Shown here: one piece after another, positions 1 through 10,446 of the stretch
Layout of the letters: every line of letters starts with the position of its first letter
Position numbering within the stretch: the first letter of the stretch is position 1
Assembly (NCBI GenBank): GCA_009731375.1
Contig: BJOX01000166.1
Span: 519,868 to 583,867 of the forward strand
Reading direction: 5' to 3'
Length of the DNA: 64,000 nucleotides
Source of the DNA: Paulinella micropora
Lineage: Eukaryota; Cercozoa; Imbricatea; Euglyphida
Position numbers and translations under genes: made by a program
The notes under the pieces: model-generated
Seen by the model: only the letters and a program-made list of their open reading frames with translations
The model's database searches: none
What the model was told of the DNA's origin: nothing

Positions 1-1
1 T

Positions 2-793
2 TTAATCTCTTGGGTCATCAACGCAAGCACAAACTCGGTTATTACCCCCGACCTTAGACGTCTGTGGGGAATCATTCCCAACAACAAGTGTGCTCTCTGT
101 TCTGGTCAAGCACATTTATGTCACATCCTCTCCGGTTGCCATGTTGCCCTCAAACAAGGCCGTTATACCTGGCGTCACGACTCTGTGCTCTGCACTATTG
201 AAGCTCCCCTTCAAAAACACATCGAGAGCCATAACAAACGCTCCCCTATAGACCAAAATGAATCAAAGTCTATGTTTGTGAAAGAGGGCGAGCAGAAGCC
301 TAAGGGGCAGTCATTTCATCGTCCATCTCTGCTCGACACCGCAAACGATTGGCAGCTCCAAACCCAATACACCGGTTCTGAGCAAGCCTTTCCTGTCCAC
401 ATCTGTGTCACTGACCTCCGCCCCGATATTGTTGTCTGGTCATTGTCTACCAAGAAGTGTATACTGATCGAACTCACGTGCCCGGTCGAGGAAAACATCC
501 TTGACGCACGAGCCTACAAGACCAGCCGATACAATCGGCTCAAATCTCAAATCGAGGACAACGGATGGACCTGCCACCTTCGACCAATCGAATGCGGGGC
601 TCGCGGCATGGTATCGTTCTCTGTTCATCGATGTTTCCGCGCCTTGGGTTTTTCCCATCCCCAATCCAAATCCCTTTGCTTCAAGCTATCGTCCTGCGTA
701 GCTCGTTGCTCTTTTGCGATTTATCGCTCCTGTGCAGTCAAAAATTGGACTAATCTTCCTCTAGTCCGTATTGGTGACTGCATTCCATCATAG
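2..793 (+). CDS. LINE-type retrotransposon ORF, C-terminal part with endonuclease-like domain (partial)
   Basis: The frame is open from base 2 and runs off the left edge, so only the C-terminal ~263 residues are seen. In order there is a Cys/His cluster (CALC, then HLCHILSGC) at 92-155, the conserved word GRYTWRHDSVL at about 160-192, and a block beginning RPDIVVW near 420 with ELTCPVEEN near 470. A zinc cluster followed by a PD-(D/E)xK-like nuclease block is what I know from the ends of certain non-LTR retrotransposon polyproteins, where the nuclease nicks the target DNA. No RT motif is inside the window, so the class is inferred. The frame ends in TAG-rich sequence at 793 with no disabling change before it. 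It could be a domesticated fragment. Confidence 0.6.
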   Translation, partial: LISWVINASTNSVITPDLRRLWGIIPNNKCALCSGQAHLCHILSGCHVALKQGRYTWRHDSVLCTIEAPLQKHIESHNKRSPIDQNESKSMFVKEGEQKPKGQSFHRPSLLDTANDWQLQTQYTGSEQAFPVHICVTDLRPDIVVWSLSTKKCILIELTCPVEENILDARAYKTSRYNRLKSQIEDNGWTCHLRPIECGARGMVSFSVHRCFRALGFSHPQSKSLCFKLSSCVARCSFAIYRSCAVKNWTNLPLVRIGDCIPS

Positions 794-1104
794 CCGTCCA
801 GTGTTGCATAGCCCGGGCTAGGTCCCTGCGGGGGTTTAGGCCTCATACAATGTCATCATTGTAGCTTGCGCAAGCTTACGGTGCTCAAAACACTTGGACT
901 AACGGCTTCCTTTTCTTTCTCTTCTTCCTTATCCTCCCACTCTCCATTCCTAGATTGCCTTTTTCTTCAACGTCCTTCCTCCTCTTCTTTTTCCAGAACA
1001 CAGTCTACCCGTGATTCCCATCCCGGACACATGCACAGTACACAAATTATTGTTTGATGTGAAACTGCGTTCCTTTGCAAGGACTACATTCCTTTGCGAC
1101 ATCT
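794..1104. other. Unassigned, possibly 3' UTR of the LINE
   Basis: No convincing coding frame. A short hairpin (acaatg/cattgt around 848-862) lies just after the ORF. Pyrimidine-rich stretch at 905-1000. I see no recognisable gene. Confidence 0.4.
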
Positions 1105-1105
1105 C

Positions 1106-1161
<56 letters not shown>

Positions 1162-1190
1162 CTCTCTCTCTATCTATCTATCTATCTCTC

Positions 1191-1238
<48 letters not shown>

Positions 1239-1317
1239 CCTACCTACCTACCTACCTACTACCTACCTATCTACCTACCTATTTATCTATTTATCTATCT
1301 ATCTATCTATCTATCTG

Positions 1318-1375
<58 letters not shown>

Positions 1376-1428
1376 GATCCATCCATCCATCCATCCATCC
1401 ATCCATCCATCCATCCATCTATCCATCC

Positions 1429-1509
<81 letters not shown>
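1105..1509. repeat. (TATC)n microsatellite with CTAC, CATC and CTCT variants
   Basis: About 400 bp of tetranucleotide repeat, mainly TATC, with internal blocks of CTAC near 1238-1275 and CATC near 1377-1430. All three forward frames are open through it, giving spurious Tyr/Leu/Ser/Ile ORFs. Confidence 0.97.
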
Positions 1510-1511
<2 letters not shown>

Positions 1512-1915
1512 CGGTGGTTGGTTTGACTAAGAGTCTATACTATTGTTTCTATTGAGATGCCTTCTTGTCATCCTGCTGGGGGCCGTGGTCCTAGCCAAAG
1601 TCTCGCTTGACCTCATGTCACATGTTGCAGCTCCAAAGATGGGAAGATACAACGATTCATCACTGCAATTATAACACACAATCGGTTACACACACACACA
1701 CACACACACACACTGCGGCTGTCGCGTCAATACCGGTACATATCGCATTTCAATACTGTCTGCAATTTATCAAATAGACTTTTAATAAACCGACAATGAG
1801 TAAGTTTTGTTTGACTCAAAACGAGCGTTTCTTTCTGGAGACGACTTGATTAGAATATTGAACTTTGGAATAATTTTTTTTTTAAATATTATTATCATTA
1901 TTATTATTATTATTA
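1510..1915. other. Non-coding spacer with (CA)n and (ATT)n
   Basis: Holds a (CA)n run at about 1688-1712 and starts of (ATT)n at 1890-1915. No gene recognised. Confidence 0.5.
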
Positions 1916-2096
1916 GGGAGTACATAGGCCATCGGTCCTTTCCATGGGCTGATTGGTATAAAGCTCCTAGAGTAATGTTCTATGCCGTCACTTCCTTTAT
2001 TCCACCGATTGGTGTGGAGACTTTCCTTATGGAATGGAGGACTGGATGCACATGGCCTTTTGGCTCAGCAATTGGCAGGAGATACACTATTATTAT
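1916..2096 (+). repeat. SINE-like unit with ATT tail
   Basis: A ~165-bp non-repetitive block bounded on both sides by ATT repeats and ending in a word (gagatacactattatt) like the end of the two neighbouring SINE copies (gagaagcactattatt). The body is not the same sequence as the neighbours. Probably another short retroposed family sharing the tail; origin uncertain. Confidence 0.4.
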
Positions 2097-2136
2097 TATT
2101 AATATTATTATTATTATTATTTTTATTGTTATTAGT

Positions 2137-2425
2137 GGCACCGCGATAGCCCAGTGGTTAAGGTCTACCATCTGGGACCTGTCGCCAGTTCGATTCCCGT
2201 CGGTGCCAGTATTTTCAAAGGATATTTTCTTTGAAAGTATTGGTCTGTCTGGAAGGCTTGGAGCTGCATTGCGGGGGTGTCAGTAGAGCCTATCGTCAAA
2301 TCTTCGTACTCCCCTCGCGGGTGAGACGATGGAGGCACATGTGCGGAAATGCATTCGCCATTGAATGAGAAGCACTATTATTATTATTATCATTGTTATT
2401 ATTGTTATTGTTATTATTATTATTA
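2137..2425 (+). mobile_element. tRNA-derived SINE, copy 1
   Basis: The first 72 bases (2137-2208) look like a tRNA: a 7-bp acceptor-like pair (GGCACCG with CGGTGCC), an A-box-like word TAGCCCAGTGG at 2147-2157 and a B-box-like word GTTCGATTCCC at 2188-2198. A ~165-bp body follows, ending in gagaagcact and an (ATT)n tail. A tRNA-like pol III promoter, unique body and simple tail are the hallmarks of a SINE. The T stem does not pair well, so I do not call a working tRNA gene. Confidence 0.75.
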
Positions 2426-2660
2426 TTGGCCCTGTCGCCAGTTCGATTCCCGTCGGTGCCGCGGCCACCAGTATTTTCATTGAACATACCGGTCCGTCTG
2501 GAAGTGTTGAAACTGCCCTTGCGGGGGTGTCATTAGAGCCTATCGTCAATTCTTCGTACTCCCCTCACGGGTGAGACGATGGAGGCGCATGTGCAGAATT
2601 GCATCAGCCATTGACAGAGAAGCACTATTCTTATTATTATTTTATTATTTTTTAATATAT
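2426..2660 (+). mobile_element. tRNA-derived SINE, copy 2 (5' truncated)
   Basis: Starts inside the tRNA-like head (cctgtcgccagttcgattcc) and follows copy 1 closely through the body, ending in gagaagcactattctt and ATT repeats. It lacks the A box. Differences include an inserted gcggccac after the head. Likely inserted into, or templated from, the ATT tail of copy 1. Confidence 0.75.
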
Positions 2661-2999
2661 TTACGCAAACACTGCTTTAATAAAATATTTGCCACTCGTT
2701 GCTCGTAGGATTGAGTGGGAAGACGAAGAGATAGAATGGACGTGGTCTTGTATCAAAGAGCCTCTGATATAAAAGTGGAAAAGAGTGAATGCAGTGCCGA
2801 AGAGTAAAAAAAAAAAAAAAAAAAAAATTAAAAAAATGTGGAAAATTCACAGAGGGAGAAAAAAAAAGGAAAATTGAGGAATTGATAAAGGAAAAGAAAA
2901 ACTAGTAAGGGTACAAAGGCAGTGGTAAATAAATCAAATGGTAAAAAGTGTGAGAAAAAATGGAAGAAGTAAAAGATATATTTTCTGAGCGTAGCCTGG

Positions 3000-3032
<33 letters not shown>

Positions 3033-3112
3033 TGATATACATATATTGATATATTGATATATATATATTGATATATATATATATTGATATATATATATAT
3101 TGATATATATAT

Positions 3113-3159
<47 letters not shown>

Positions 3160-3170
3160 CTACTGACAAC
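2661..3170. repeat. AT-rich spacer with poly-A and (TA)n/(ATATTGAT)n
   Basis: A-run at about 2806-2827, purine-rich stretch to 2990, then ~155 bp of TA repeat with regular TTGATATA interruptions (3000-3154). No gene recognised. Confidence 0.9.
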
Positions 3171-3176
3171 AATGGA

Positions 3177-3248
3177 TAATTTATTAATTAATAATAGTAT
3201 TTGGTCATACCGGCCCACCCCAATGACAATTACCTATTTTTACCTATA
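3177..3248 (+). repeat. Dispersed ~75-bp repeat, copy 1
   Basis: Ends in caattacctatttttaccta and contains taccggcccacccca. The same block occurs at 28562-28643, where it directly abuts the LTR of element B. Here it lies 182 bp upstream of the 5' LTR of element A. Confidence 0.75.
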
Positions 3249-3430
3249 TCAGTGTAAGTGTAACGGCCGGTGAATTTAATGCTTTGGCGGTCTGGGGCAC
3301 TTAGTGACGTGTGATTATTCAAATATCTAAGTAAAAGTAAAATACGAACCCACGGTTATGAGCCTTGGCAGCGCTTAACTCTGGAGCACTGCAAGCAAGG
3401 AAGAAAAAAGACCATCGCCGACCTGGGAGG

Positions 3431-3647
3431 TGTGGACATCACCTCCCGAATCATCCGGTAAAAACTTATTTATGGATTTCTTCTGGCCGGACACGTCTGA
3501 AATGCCAATTTGATCCTGGTCTTTTGGCTGCTTTTTGTCTTTGCGTCACTGAGCTAATATAACGAGACATCATTCTCTTTTTTGAGGACTGTGTTTGGTT
3601 ATATTACCGACTTACTCTTCCATTGAGCTATCGTTGGGGATAGTACA
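3431..3647 (+). repeat. 5' LTR of element A
   Basis: 217 bp, TGTGGACATC...TAGTACA. Matches 12208-12427 over its length with a handful of substitutions and small indels. The internal word gctaatataacgagacatca is shared with the LTR of element B. Confidence 0.85.
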
Positions 3648-3648
3648 T

Positions 3649-3662
3649 TTGGAGTCCATAGC
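3649..3662 (+). promoter_or_regulatory. Primer binding site of element A
   Basis: tggagtccatag-type sequence directly after the LTR; TGG is the complement of a tRNA CCA end. Elements B (28895) and C (27966-27983, minus) have TGGAGTC at the same place, so all three probably prime from the same tRNA or close isoacceptors. Confidence 0.6.
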
Positions 3663-4278
3663 TAAAGGCTGATTTCTTTTCTGATCTGTCGTACAGACAT
3701 CAGATAAGCACAAATTTATTTTTCGCTGATCTGTCGCACAGACATCAGACGAAAACAAACACTCCTACTCATCCTCAAACAAAAAAAACTTACAAACAAG
3801 CGATCAATTTGTTACAAGCTGGCATAACCTTTAGCCCTTGTGCACATTTGGCTTCTGTGTGCTCTTCTTCTACAAGACACCAGACCACACCTACTCCACT
3901 CCCTCTTGCTGCTTACATAAAGCCAAGTAGGATAAGTGCGAAACAAACATCAGACAAACACACAGACGGAGCAGAAACGAGCAAAGCACTCCCACTCTCT
4001 GTTCTGAACCATTTTCCTTGCATTTTCTCTGCAGAAACCAGAGGAGATTACACATCTCTCACACAAGAGCAAGACAAATATCGAAGCACTGTCCGACGAC
4101 AGACTGACTTCTACAAAACAGCTCTTTTGACCAAACTATCGTTATCTCTGTGTAGGGCCTGACGCCCCATAACTATTTCAACAGAGAAAAGGAAGAAGGA
4201 GAAGAAGGTTGCATAGAGTGATAAGAATAACAGAGGAAAAAAAGAAAAAAAAAGCAGACGTGACTCTCATAACATAAG
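3663..4278 (+). other. Leader of element A
   Basis: Untranslated region before gag. It holds a repeated word (ctgatctgtcg.acagacatcag) at about 3682-3706 and 3730-3752, and purine-rich sequence just before the gag ATG. No gene seen. Confidence 0.6.
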
Positions 4279-6903
4279 ATGGAAGACGAGAATGAGCAGG
4301 CTGGTGTGACACCAACTGATTATGGTCCTAGTGAGGGAGGAGAGGAGCAGGAGACTCAGTACTCAGAAGAGAGGGGGGATAGAGATGGAGAGGAGAGAGA
4401 GGAGTATACGTATACAGCCGATGTAGAGTCGACAGGGGGGGGTAATGCACAAGAAGCGAGTGCAGGTCAGACTGGAGGATCTCCATTGACAGAGGCAGAG
4501 AGAGAGATGGAGGATGTTGGCCAGAATATCCCAAATACATGGGAACAGTTGGCTACATATGATGATGAAGAGTCCTTCTTCCTTAACTACCCAACCTATT
4601 ATAAAACACACATCTACATTCCTTACGAGAAAAGGAATAGACCAGGACAAGGTCAAAGCAACCTCCTGATCGAAATTCCCGGCCTTGCGAAGCCTCTCTT
4701 CAACAAAGTGAGGTTTGAGCACGAAAGAGTGCCATTGCAGGATATCAAGTATGGCGACACTCTTACACTGTGCGACATATACGACATATCTGCAACACTC
4801 TACGCTGCTGTGCTCGTTGCGGAATTTTATGAACGCACAAACATACAGTGGAAAAATAAACGCACAACTGCAGCATGGCTGTCTGTCTGTGGTGTCCCCA
4901 CTGATATCAAGAATCTAGAAAGAAAGTTCGAAGGTAGAAACCAAAGTGGCATTGAGTTTGCCCTTGAGGCTTTTGTAACTGCCTTCACACGGGCTTACAA
5001 CGAAATGTACAAAGCACTGAAAGACAACACAAGGCAACATCCTGTTTACGAGGAGGTTGACCAGTCTTGTCAGGTGCTTGAACGCCTCACACAACTCCAT
5101 AAGGGCCTCTTTGAGGGGAAGGAGCAAAAACCAACATGGAAACAATGGGCCCACACGAAGAATCACACTCTCATTAAAGGCCCTCTCACAACAATCCCAA
5201 ATAATAACAGAGCTGATAAGTCTTCCATGAGAGAAAAGGCACACTTCCTCTCTAGTGCCACAGGGCTTGCACAGTTCGTGACTCATCTAGCACGACAGGT
5301 GAAAGAAGAAGAGACGAGACAGAAAGAGGAGAAGGAGCAGAAGGAGAAGATAGCTGTGGCAATGGCAGTAGCACGGGTGGCTCCACAGCCAACGGCTCCA
5401 CCTACCACATCTAACCCAGCTCCCAAGAAAGCAGGAGGAGGACCCACAGGAGGAGGACCCCAAGGGGGAGGGACAGTAATTAACTTGACTGACTCCCAGA
5501 AGAAAAAGCAGGCGCTGCAGGCAGCCCTAGCTAAAATCAAAATTGGGGGAGGGGGCCTTAAGCTCTATGCTATCACTGCCAATGAGGCTGACACAGAGAA
5601 GACCCTCATGACTAAGCTCAATGAGATGGACAGATGCTTCCAGCAAAACCAGTGTGAGGTGGAGCAGGAGTATGAAGTCCTAGAACATCTCTGTGATCGA
5701 TCCCTCCTTGGAGCTGGTTTTGATCGTATAACTTACGAGAAGTACAGAGGAGAGGAGGAGCTAGCAAGGAAAGGTGGACATGCAGAGATGAGTTGTACTC
5801 TGGCCATTGCTGCCCTCATTCGATACTTTAAGGCAAGTGGATACCAACACTTGTGCACTGGCACATTGATTGGGTTTGAAATTTTCGACTTAGTATCGGA
5901 GCAGTTGCAGTCTGTCACTCAGCTTGCATCTGTCTTAACAAATGTGGGCACCCAGTACACTCTCTTTTATAACCACAAAGCCATACTCCTATATTTCCTC
6001 AGTGCTTTGCACGTCTACAACAAAAATAAGCTCACACTGCTCATGCAAGACTGCAAAACCTTCGACAAGGTAAAGCACTTGAACTTTTTGGAGATGAGCG
6101 TCTTTGAGGCCACGACTAAGGCCGTGAGCCCAAAAATGTTGTGGACCGAAGTAATGACCGCTTGTCAGAGGCTCGACAGCCAGACAGCATCCTTGATCGG
6201 TTCTGCATCGGCTTCTGCTCAACCGCAAGCCGCACATACGCAACGATCTCTAGGAAAGCGACCAAGAGAGAACAGTCGTGAAGCTAACACACCTTGTATT
6301 CGTTGGTGGGCACGGGCACAATGCTTCAAACACACAAATAAGAAATGCCCGTACAACCACGATGTCGAGGACACCCGCATCCGAAACACACTCCTCAAGA
6401 ACGTACGGTCGGACGAAACCAACACCGTCGCCGTTCTGCGCCGACTGCGCAAGGATCAGGGGTGGAAATTACAGGATGTCGCGGACCATGACCACGAACT
6501 AGCTGACGCGATCAATTCTCTTTTCGCTAGAGATGATCAGAAGACGGCAGCCATAGAAGCCGCAAGTAGAGGAAGAGGTGGAACACGAGGAAGAGGAGGA
6601 GGGAGAGGAATCAATCGAGGAGGAGGAGCCCCTTTCGCACGAGGCACATACACTCGCGGGGGGGAGAGAGGATTTGTGAGAAGAGGAGGAGGAAGAGGTG
6701 TATTTCAAGGTAGAGGAGGAGGAAGATGGGTTGGCCGAGGTGGATACGGCAGCGCAGAGCGCCCGTACCACAGAGATGGGGGCTGGGCAGACGGCTCGAG
6801 CTCAAGCTCGAGTTCCTCAGCACCACAGGCCTATGCGACATCAGGCGCAACCACTACCGACACTGATGCCGACTCAGGTAACAGATTTGAGGTAGTCCAA
6901 TGA
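4279..6903 (+). CDS. Gag-like protein of element A with CCCH finger and RGG tail
   Basis: 874 aa, ATG start after a purine-rich leader. Acidic N-terminus (about 1-90); a long mainly helical middle; a Glu/Lys coiled coil near 340-365; a Pro/Gly linker near 370-400; a conserved block from ~410 to 640 including GYQHLCTGTLIGFEIF near 521; a CCCH zinc finger (C673, C682, C690, H694; spacing 8-7-3); and an RGG-rich C-terminus (about 764-830). Position between leader and pol and the RNA-binding tail fit a nucleocapsid/Gag role, but I do not recognise the core as a standard Retrotrans_gag domain. Element B has a homologue sharing the core block. The stop is TGA followed by CTAG and pol is in the same frame. 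Confidence 0.8.
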   Translation: MEDENEQAGVTPTDYGPSEGGEEQETQYSEERGDRDGEEREEYTYTADVESTGGGNAQEASAGQTGGSPLTEAEREMEDVGQNIPNTWEQLATYDDEESFFLNYPTYYKTHIYIPYEKRNRPGQGQSNLLIEIPGLAKPLFNKVRFEHERVPLQDIKYGDTLTLCDIYDISATLYAAVLVAEFYERTNIQWKNKRTTAAWLSVCGVPTDIKNLERKFEGRNQSGIEFALEAFVTAFTRAYNEMYKALKDNTRQHPVYEEVDQSCQVLERLTQLHKGLFEGKEQKPTWKQWAHTKNHTLIKGPLTTIPNNNRADKSSMREKAHFLSSATGLAQFVTHLARQVKEEETRQKEEKEQKEKIAVAMAVARVAPQPTAPPTTSNPAPKKAGGGPTGGGPQGGGTVINLTDSQKKKQALQAALAKIKIGGGGLKLYAITANEADTEKTLMTKLNEMDRCFQQNQCEVEQEYEVLEHLCDRSLLGAGFDRITYEKYRGEEELARKGGHAEMSCTLAIAALIRYFKASGYQHLCTGTLIGFEIFDLVSEQLQSVTQLASVLTNVGTQYTLFYNHKAILLYFLSALHVYNKNKLTLLMQDCKTFDKVKHLNFLEMSVFEATTKAVSPKMLWTEVMTACQRLDSQTASLIGSASASAQPQAAHTQRSLGKRPRENSREANTPCIRWWARAQCFKHTNKKCPYNHDVEDTRIRNTLLKNVRSDETNTVAVLRRLRKDQGWKLQDVADHDHELADAINSLFARDDQKTAAIEAASRGRGGTRGRGGGRGINRGGGAPFARGTYTRGGERGFVRRGGGRGVFQGRGGGRWVGRGGYGSAERPYHRDGGWADGSSSSSSSSAPQAYATSGATTTDTDADSGNRFEVVQ

Positions 6904-6910
6904 CTAGAGA
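6895..6910 (+). promoter_or_regulatory. Likely stop-codon readthrough site between gag and pol
   Basis: The gag stop reads CAA TGA CTA G. The frame stays open for 150 codons after it (6904-7353), into pol. UGA followed by CUA(G) is an established readthrough context. A gag-pol readthrough, as in gammaretroviruses, would explain why pol shares the gag frame and has no start of its own. Confidence 0.6.
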
Positions 6911-8616
6911 AGGAGGGAGAAAACAGAACAACATGCATTGCACGATACACCGTTGTGCAGGTCCCAACCAAGGGTACCAGTGAGTCTAAGAGCCCACAGC
7001 AGGCCACAGACCAACTCAAAGGTAGTACAATACCAGTACACCCATCACGACAACAAACAGTGCATGCTGCTAATAGGCAGGCGAGTAAAGCGCTGGCAAA
7101 GAGAAAGCAGGCGGGCCTGTCGCAGCCACAGCCGAAGAAAGTAAGAATAGAACCGGCAATCAATCTTATCAACTTGCCGAGACAGACAATAGACAAGGAG
7201 GATGGAGGACATCAACCTCTCCTCACGGTCTCACTTTTCTTTTTCTTCGCTTCTTTCTCTTTCCACTCTCTCTTTTGTTCTGCTGTCATTTTATCCCAAC
7301 CTTCTGGCTGTTTGATATCTTCTTTCTTTGTCTGGGGTCTCTGTCTTCCTCTCTGAGAAAGCAAGGACAATCATCCTTCGCCTGTGAACAATACCCAAAA
7401 AGACATTACAAAAACGGCGGAAAGGGAGGAGGAGGCGAACCTCGAGAAAAGGATACAGATTTTAGAAGACAAGCTCCTTGTATTGGCCTTAAAAAGTCAC
7501 CGGCCAGACGCTTTATGCTATACGAACCTTTTTTGTGAAACATTACATACCTTTATAAACGTTGGTAATGATACTATGGCGAATATTAATATTGTCGGCC
7601 GGAAATTTACTACGAAACACCATGCGTGGTTAGAAACTAATATGAAAAAATCATCCGGCAACTTGAAAGGAGTTAGTAGTCGGACGGATATAACGGGCAT
7701 CATCACTTTAAATTTTAAATTGAAATCCGGACGAGTATATCGAGTGGACTTATACGTTGTCCCCGAATACCACGGATCTGTTCTTTTGTCGTACGACCAA
7801 CTGGCGACAATGAACGTAGTGATTGATTGCGCCGCCAAAAGAGTCATATACGGCGTAGAGCCAGGAGAAGAATATACTGTCGACTCTCTCCATGCTATTG
7901 ACTCATACGAGGCCCTACACCTAGGGGTAGCATCGGAAGGGAAACAGGTGGCCATTACACACGCATATGAGGCATATATGCCAACGGACGCGGTGTCTAA
8001 AGATGGTTCAAACCTGTCAGACAAGAGAGAGGCGGAGGTCTATACGGCTACAGTCTCTACACAATGGGATAAAAAGTCGATAGACGATCTCATTGAAAAG
8101 AGGAAAGAGGAGATTATATGCATGGGAAAAAGGTGCCCATCGTTGGCGAGATTTGAAGAAGGAGCAGGGGCCGATGTATATATTACCAACGGGTATTGCT
8201 TTCACGTAAAGGTGGAAGAGAAGGACAGACAGGAGTTTATACCGAGGAGAAGGGGACGACTCCCTGATATCCCGGCAGAAGATATTAAAAGCTTTATTAC
8301 CGAATTCTGGGGTGACGAGCCTACGTGGCCGCGCTCACTGACAGAAGTGAAAAAGTGCCTGCGCACTCTTTTTGAAAATAATAAACCATATACGGTCATA
8401 CTCCCGTACAATGAGAAGGCGATATGGGCGCAGGAGATACGGGACCGGCTTATTGATCATCCGATACCGGTGCCCTCACGGAAGCAACACTTAGTGGTGG
8501 CTTGTCGTCTCGGGACTCGTGAGCAGAGCAGTGCATACAAGCGGAAGCTCAGACACCAGGACAAGTTGAAATTGATTCCTCAAGCATTCACATGCTTCGA
8601 TGGTTTCTACAACTGA
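6904..8616 (+). pseudogene. Pol N-terminus and retropepsin-like protease of element A
   Basis: Same frame as gag. The part 6904-7230 is basic and Gln-rich; 7231-7356 is a pyrimidine-rich stretch ending in an in-frame TGA (7354-7356). From 7384 the frame is open again with a protease-like domain: the block around 7548-7600 reads FINVGNDTMA, where element C has LDTGNDSMA, and is followed by VVPEYHGSVLLSYD (element C: VVPDFPGTIVLGKPD), the flap/C-terminal part of a retropepsin. The catalytic Asp of the DTG motif is Asn-Val-Gly here, so the protease should be inactive. A TGA at 8614-8616 interrupts the frame before RT. Confidence 0.7.
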
Positions 8617-8625
8617 AAAGCTCCG

Positions 8626-10436
8626 TTGCAATATGCGAGATTAATAGATATGTTGGTAGGTCTGGCGGAGGACGATGAACCAGACACTGCCACATATGAA
8701 AAAACGGGAATGGACGATATATCAGAAGAAGAGTTGGGCTTGGAGGAGGACAGAGCACCCCTCGAGCATCACAAGAGAATGTCAGAGGAGTTTAAGGCGG
8801 CGATAGACGAGAAATTGCAGGAGGAGCAGGTACGGAGAAGGAGAAAGAGGTTTTGAAAGAGAGATTGAAGGCGAACAAAATGATTTTGACCCCCCTCAAG
8901 CGGGAGGTGTCAAGCCGGAAGACTTCACTGCGGTTATTTGTAAAATACCAGGTGCTGAGCCTTCCCCGGCGCCACGACGGGCAAATCTGAGTATACATAA
9001 AGCAAAGATCGCAGAAGAACAAGCACGGCAGTTACTCGATGAGGATTTCATTGAGAGATCGACATCTCCAATAGTTTCCCAACCGAGACTGGTGCCTAAA
9101 CCGGGAGGAGAATGGCGCTTAACGGTTAACTATGCCCGCGTCAATAAAATTTTAGAGGAGGAACGAAATCCATTACCTACTCTTGAAGAAGGAAGGCGAG
9201 TATTGCGGAACGCCAAGCTATACTCAGTCATTGATCTGAAGAATGGCTTCTGGCAAATTCCACTGGATGAAAAGTCCAGATGGCTGACTGCATTTGTAGT
9301 AGGAATGGAGATATATCAGTGGAAAGTACTTCCGATGGGACTCAAACAGGCCCCGGGACTCTTTCAGAAAGCGATGCAAAGCATGCTGAGTAGCAAATAT
9401 GATGACCAGACAGAGGGAGGTTTCATGAGGAGAAGAGGACAGAAGGCGGGAGAGTACGCATTTTGTTACATCGATGACATTATCGTGTACTCCAATACGA
9501 TGGAAGAGCACATCGACCATCTAACAGACATTTTCAGGCGTATCAAACTATTTGGCCTGAAATGTAATTTGAAGAAATGTCAACTCGCAAAGACAAGCGT
9601 GACATATTTGGGGTACGAAATCTCTTACAATAGAGTCTCGATATCCAAAGAGAAGAGGGAGGAGATCATGAGCCGGCAGAGGCCGAAGAATCGCACAGAG
9701 CTGCACTCATTTCTTGCGATGGCGCAATATTACAGCCAGTTCATACCCAATTGGGGTGCAACTCGGGCTAAGTTGGAGAGAATGATCGACTTCGGTGATT
9801 TTGAGAAGTGGGATGATGAAGCCTTAGAAGCGTACAACACGCTCAAAGATCTCATCTACAAAGATCCGAAGGATGGCGGACTCGTGCTGATGATGCCCGA
9901 CTTTTCGAAGCAATTCGTAGTCGACACAGACGCATCAAAGTTCGCGATCGGCGCAGTCTTACAACAGGAAGATGAGGAGAAAAAGTTGCGCCCGATCATG
10001 TTTATAAGTAGAAAGTTGTGCTCGGCGGAGCGAAACTATTGTACGAGACAGAGAGAGGCACTGGCGGTGGTCTGGGCCCTCAAACGGTTGAGAGAGTATT
10101 TATGGGGTGGACCTCAGTTAAAAGTAAGGACTGATCACCAGAATTTACTATGGCTGATGAATCATGAACAGACTGGCCGTCTAGCAAGATGGCAGGCATT
10201 CTTGTCATGTTTCAATTTTACAATGGTCCATCTACCCGGCAAGCGAAATGTTGTCGCTGACAGGCTCTCCAGGCTAGAGTTTCACTCAGAAATGGCAGCT
10301 CTCGTATCATCAGCAGAAATGGAGGATCTATCCCCAGACTGCACATACGAAGTGCATCATATCGAGCCGATGCAGATGGCGAGAGGGGTCCGATATAACC
10401 GATCGGGTCTACGTCATAGCCCGCAAGGTCCGGATC
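8626..10436 (+). pseudogene. Reverse transcriptase and RNase H of element A
   Basis: Continues the pol frame after the stop at 8614, then changes frame in an AGG/A-rich stretch near 8830-8860; from there the frame is open to a 10-base N gap at 10437. RT motifs are intact: LVPKPGGEWRL, DLKNGFWQIP, LPMGLKQAPGLFQ and the catalytic YIDD at 9466-9477. RNase H follows with VVDTDASKFAIG (near 9919), REALAVVWAL and TDHQNLLWLM. This order and these words are typical Ty3/gypsy. The connecting stretch between protease and RT is acidic. Confidence 0.85.
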
Positions 10437-10446
10437 NNNNNNNNNN

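Noticed and set aside
1011-1555. Long Tyr/Leu/Ser ORFs
   Set aside because: They are translations of the (TATC)n microsatellite in all three frames.
2137-2208. Functional tRNA gene
   Set aside because: The acceptor stem is good but the T stem and anticodon arm pair poorly, and a SINE body with ATT tail follows directly.
1807-2286. 159-aa ORF across ATT repeats
   Set aside because: Runs through SINE and microsatellite sequence in a frame without any conserved motif.
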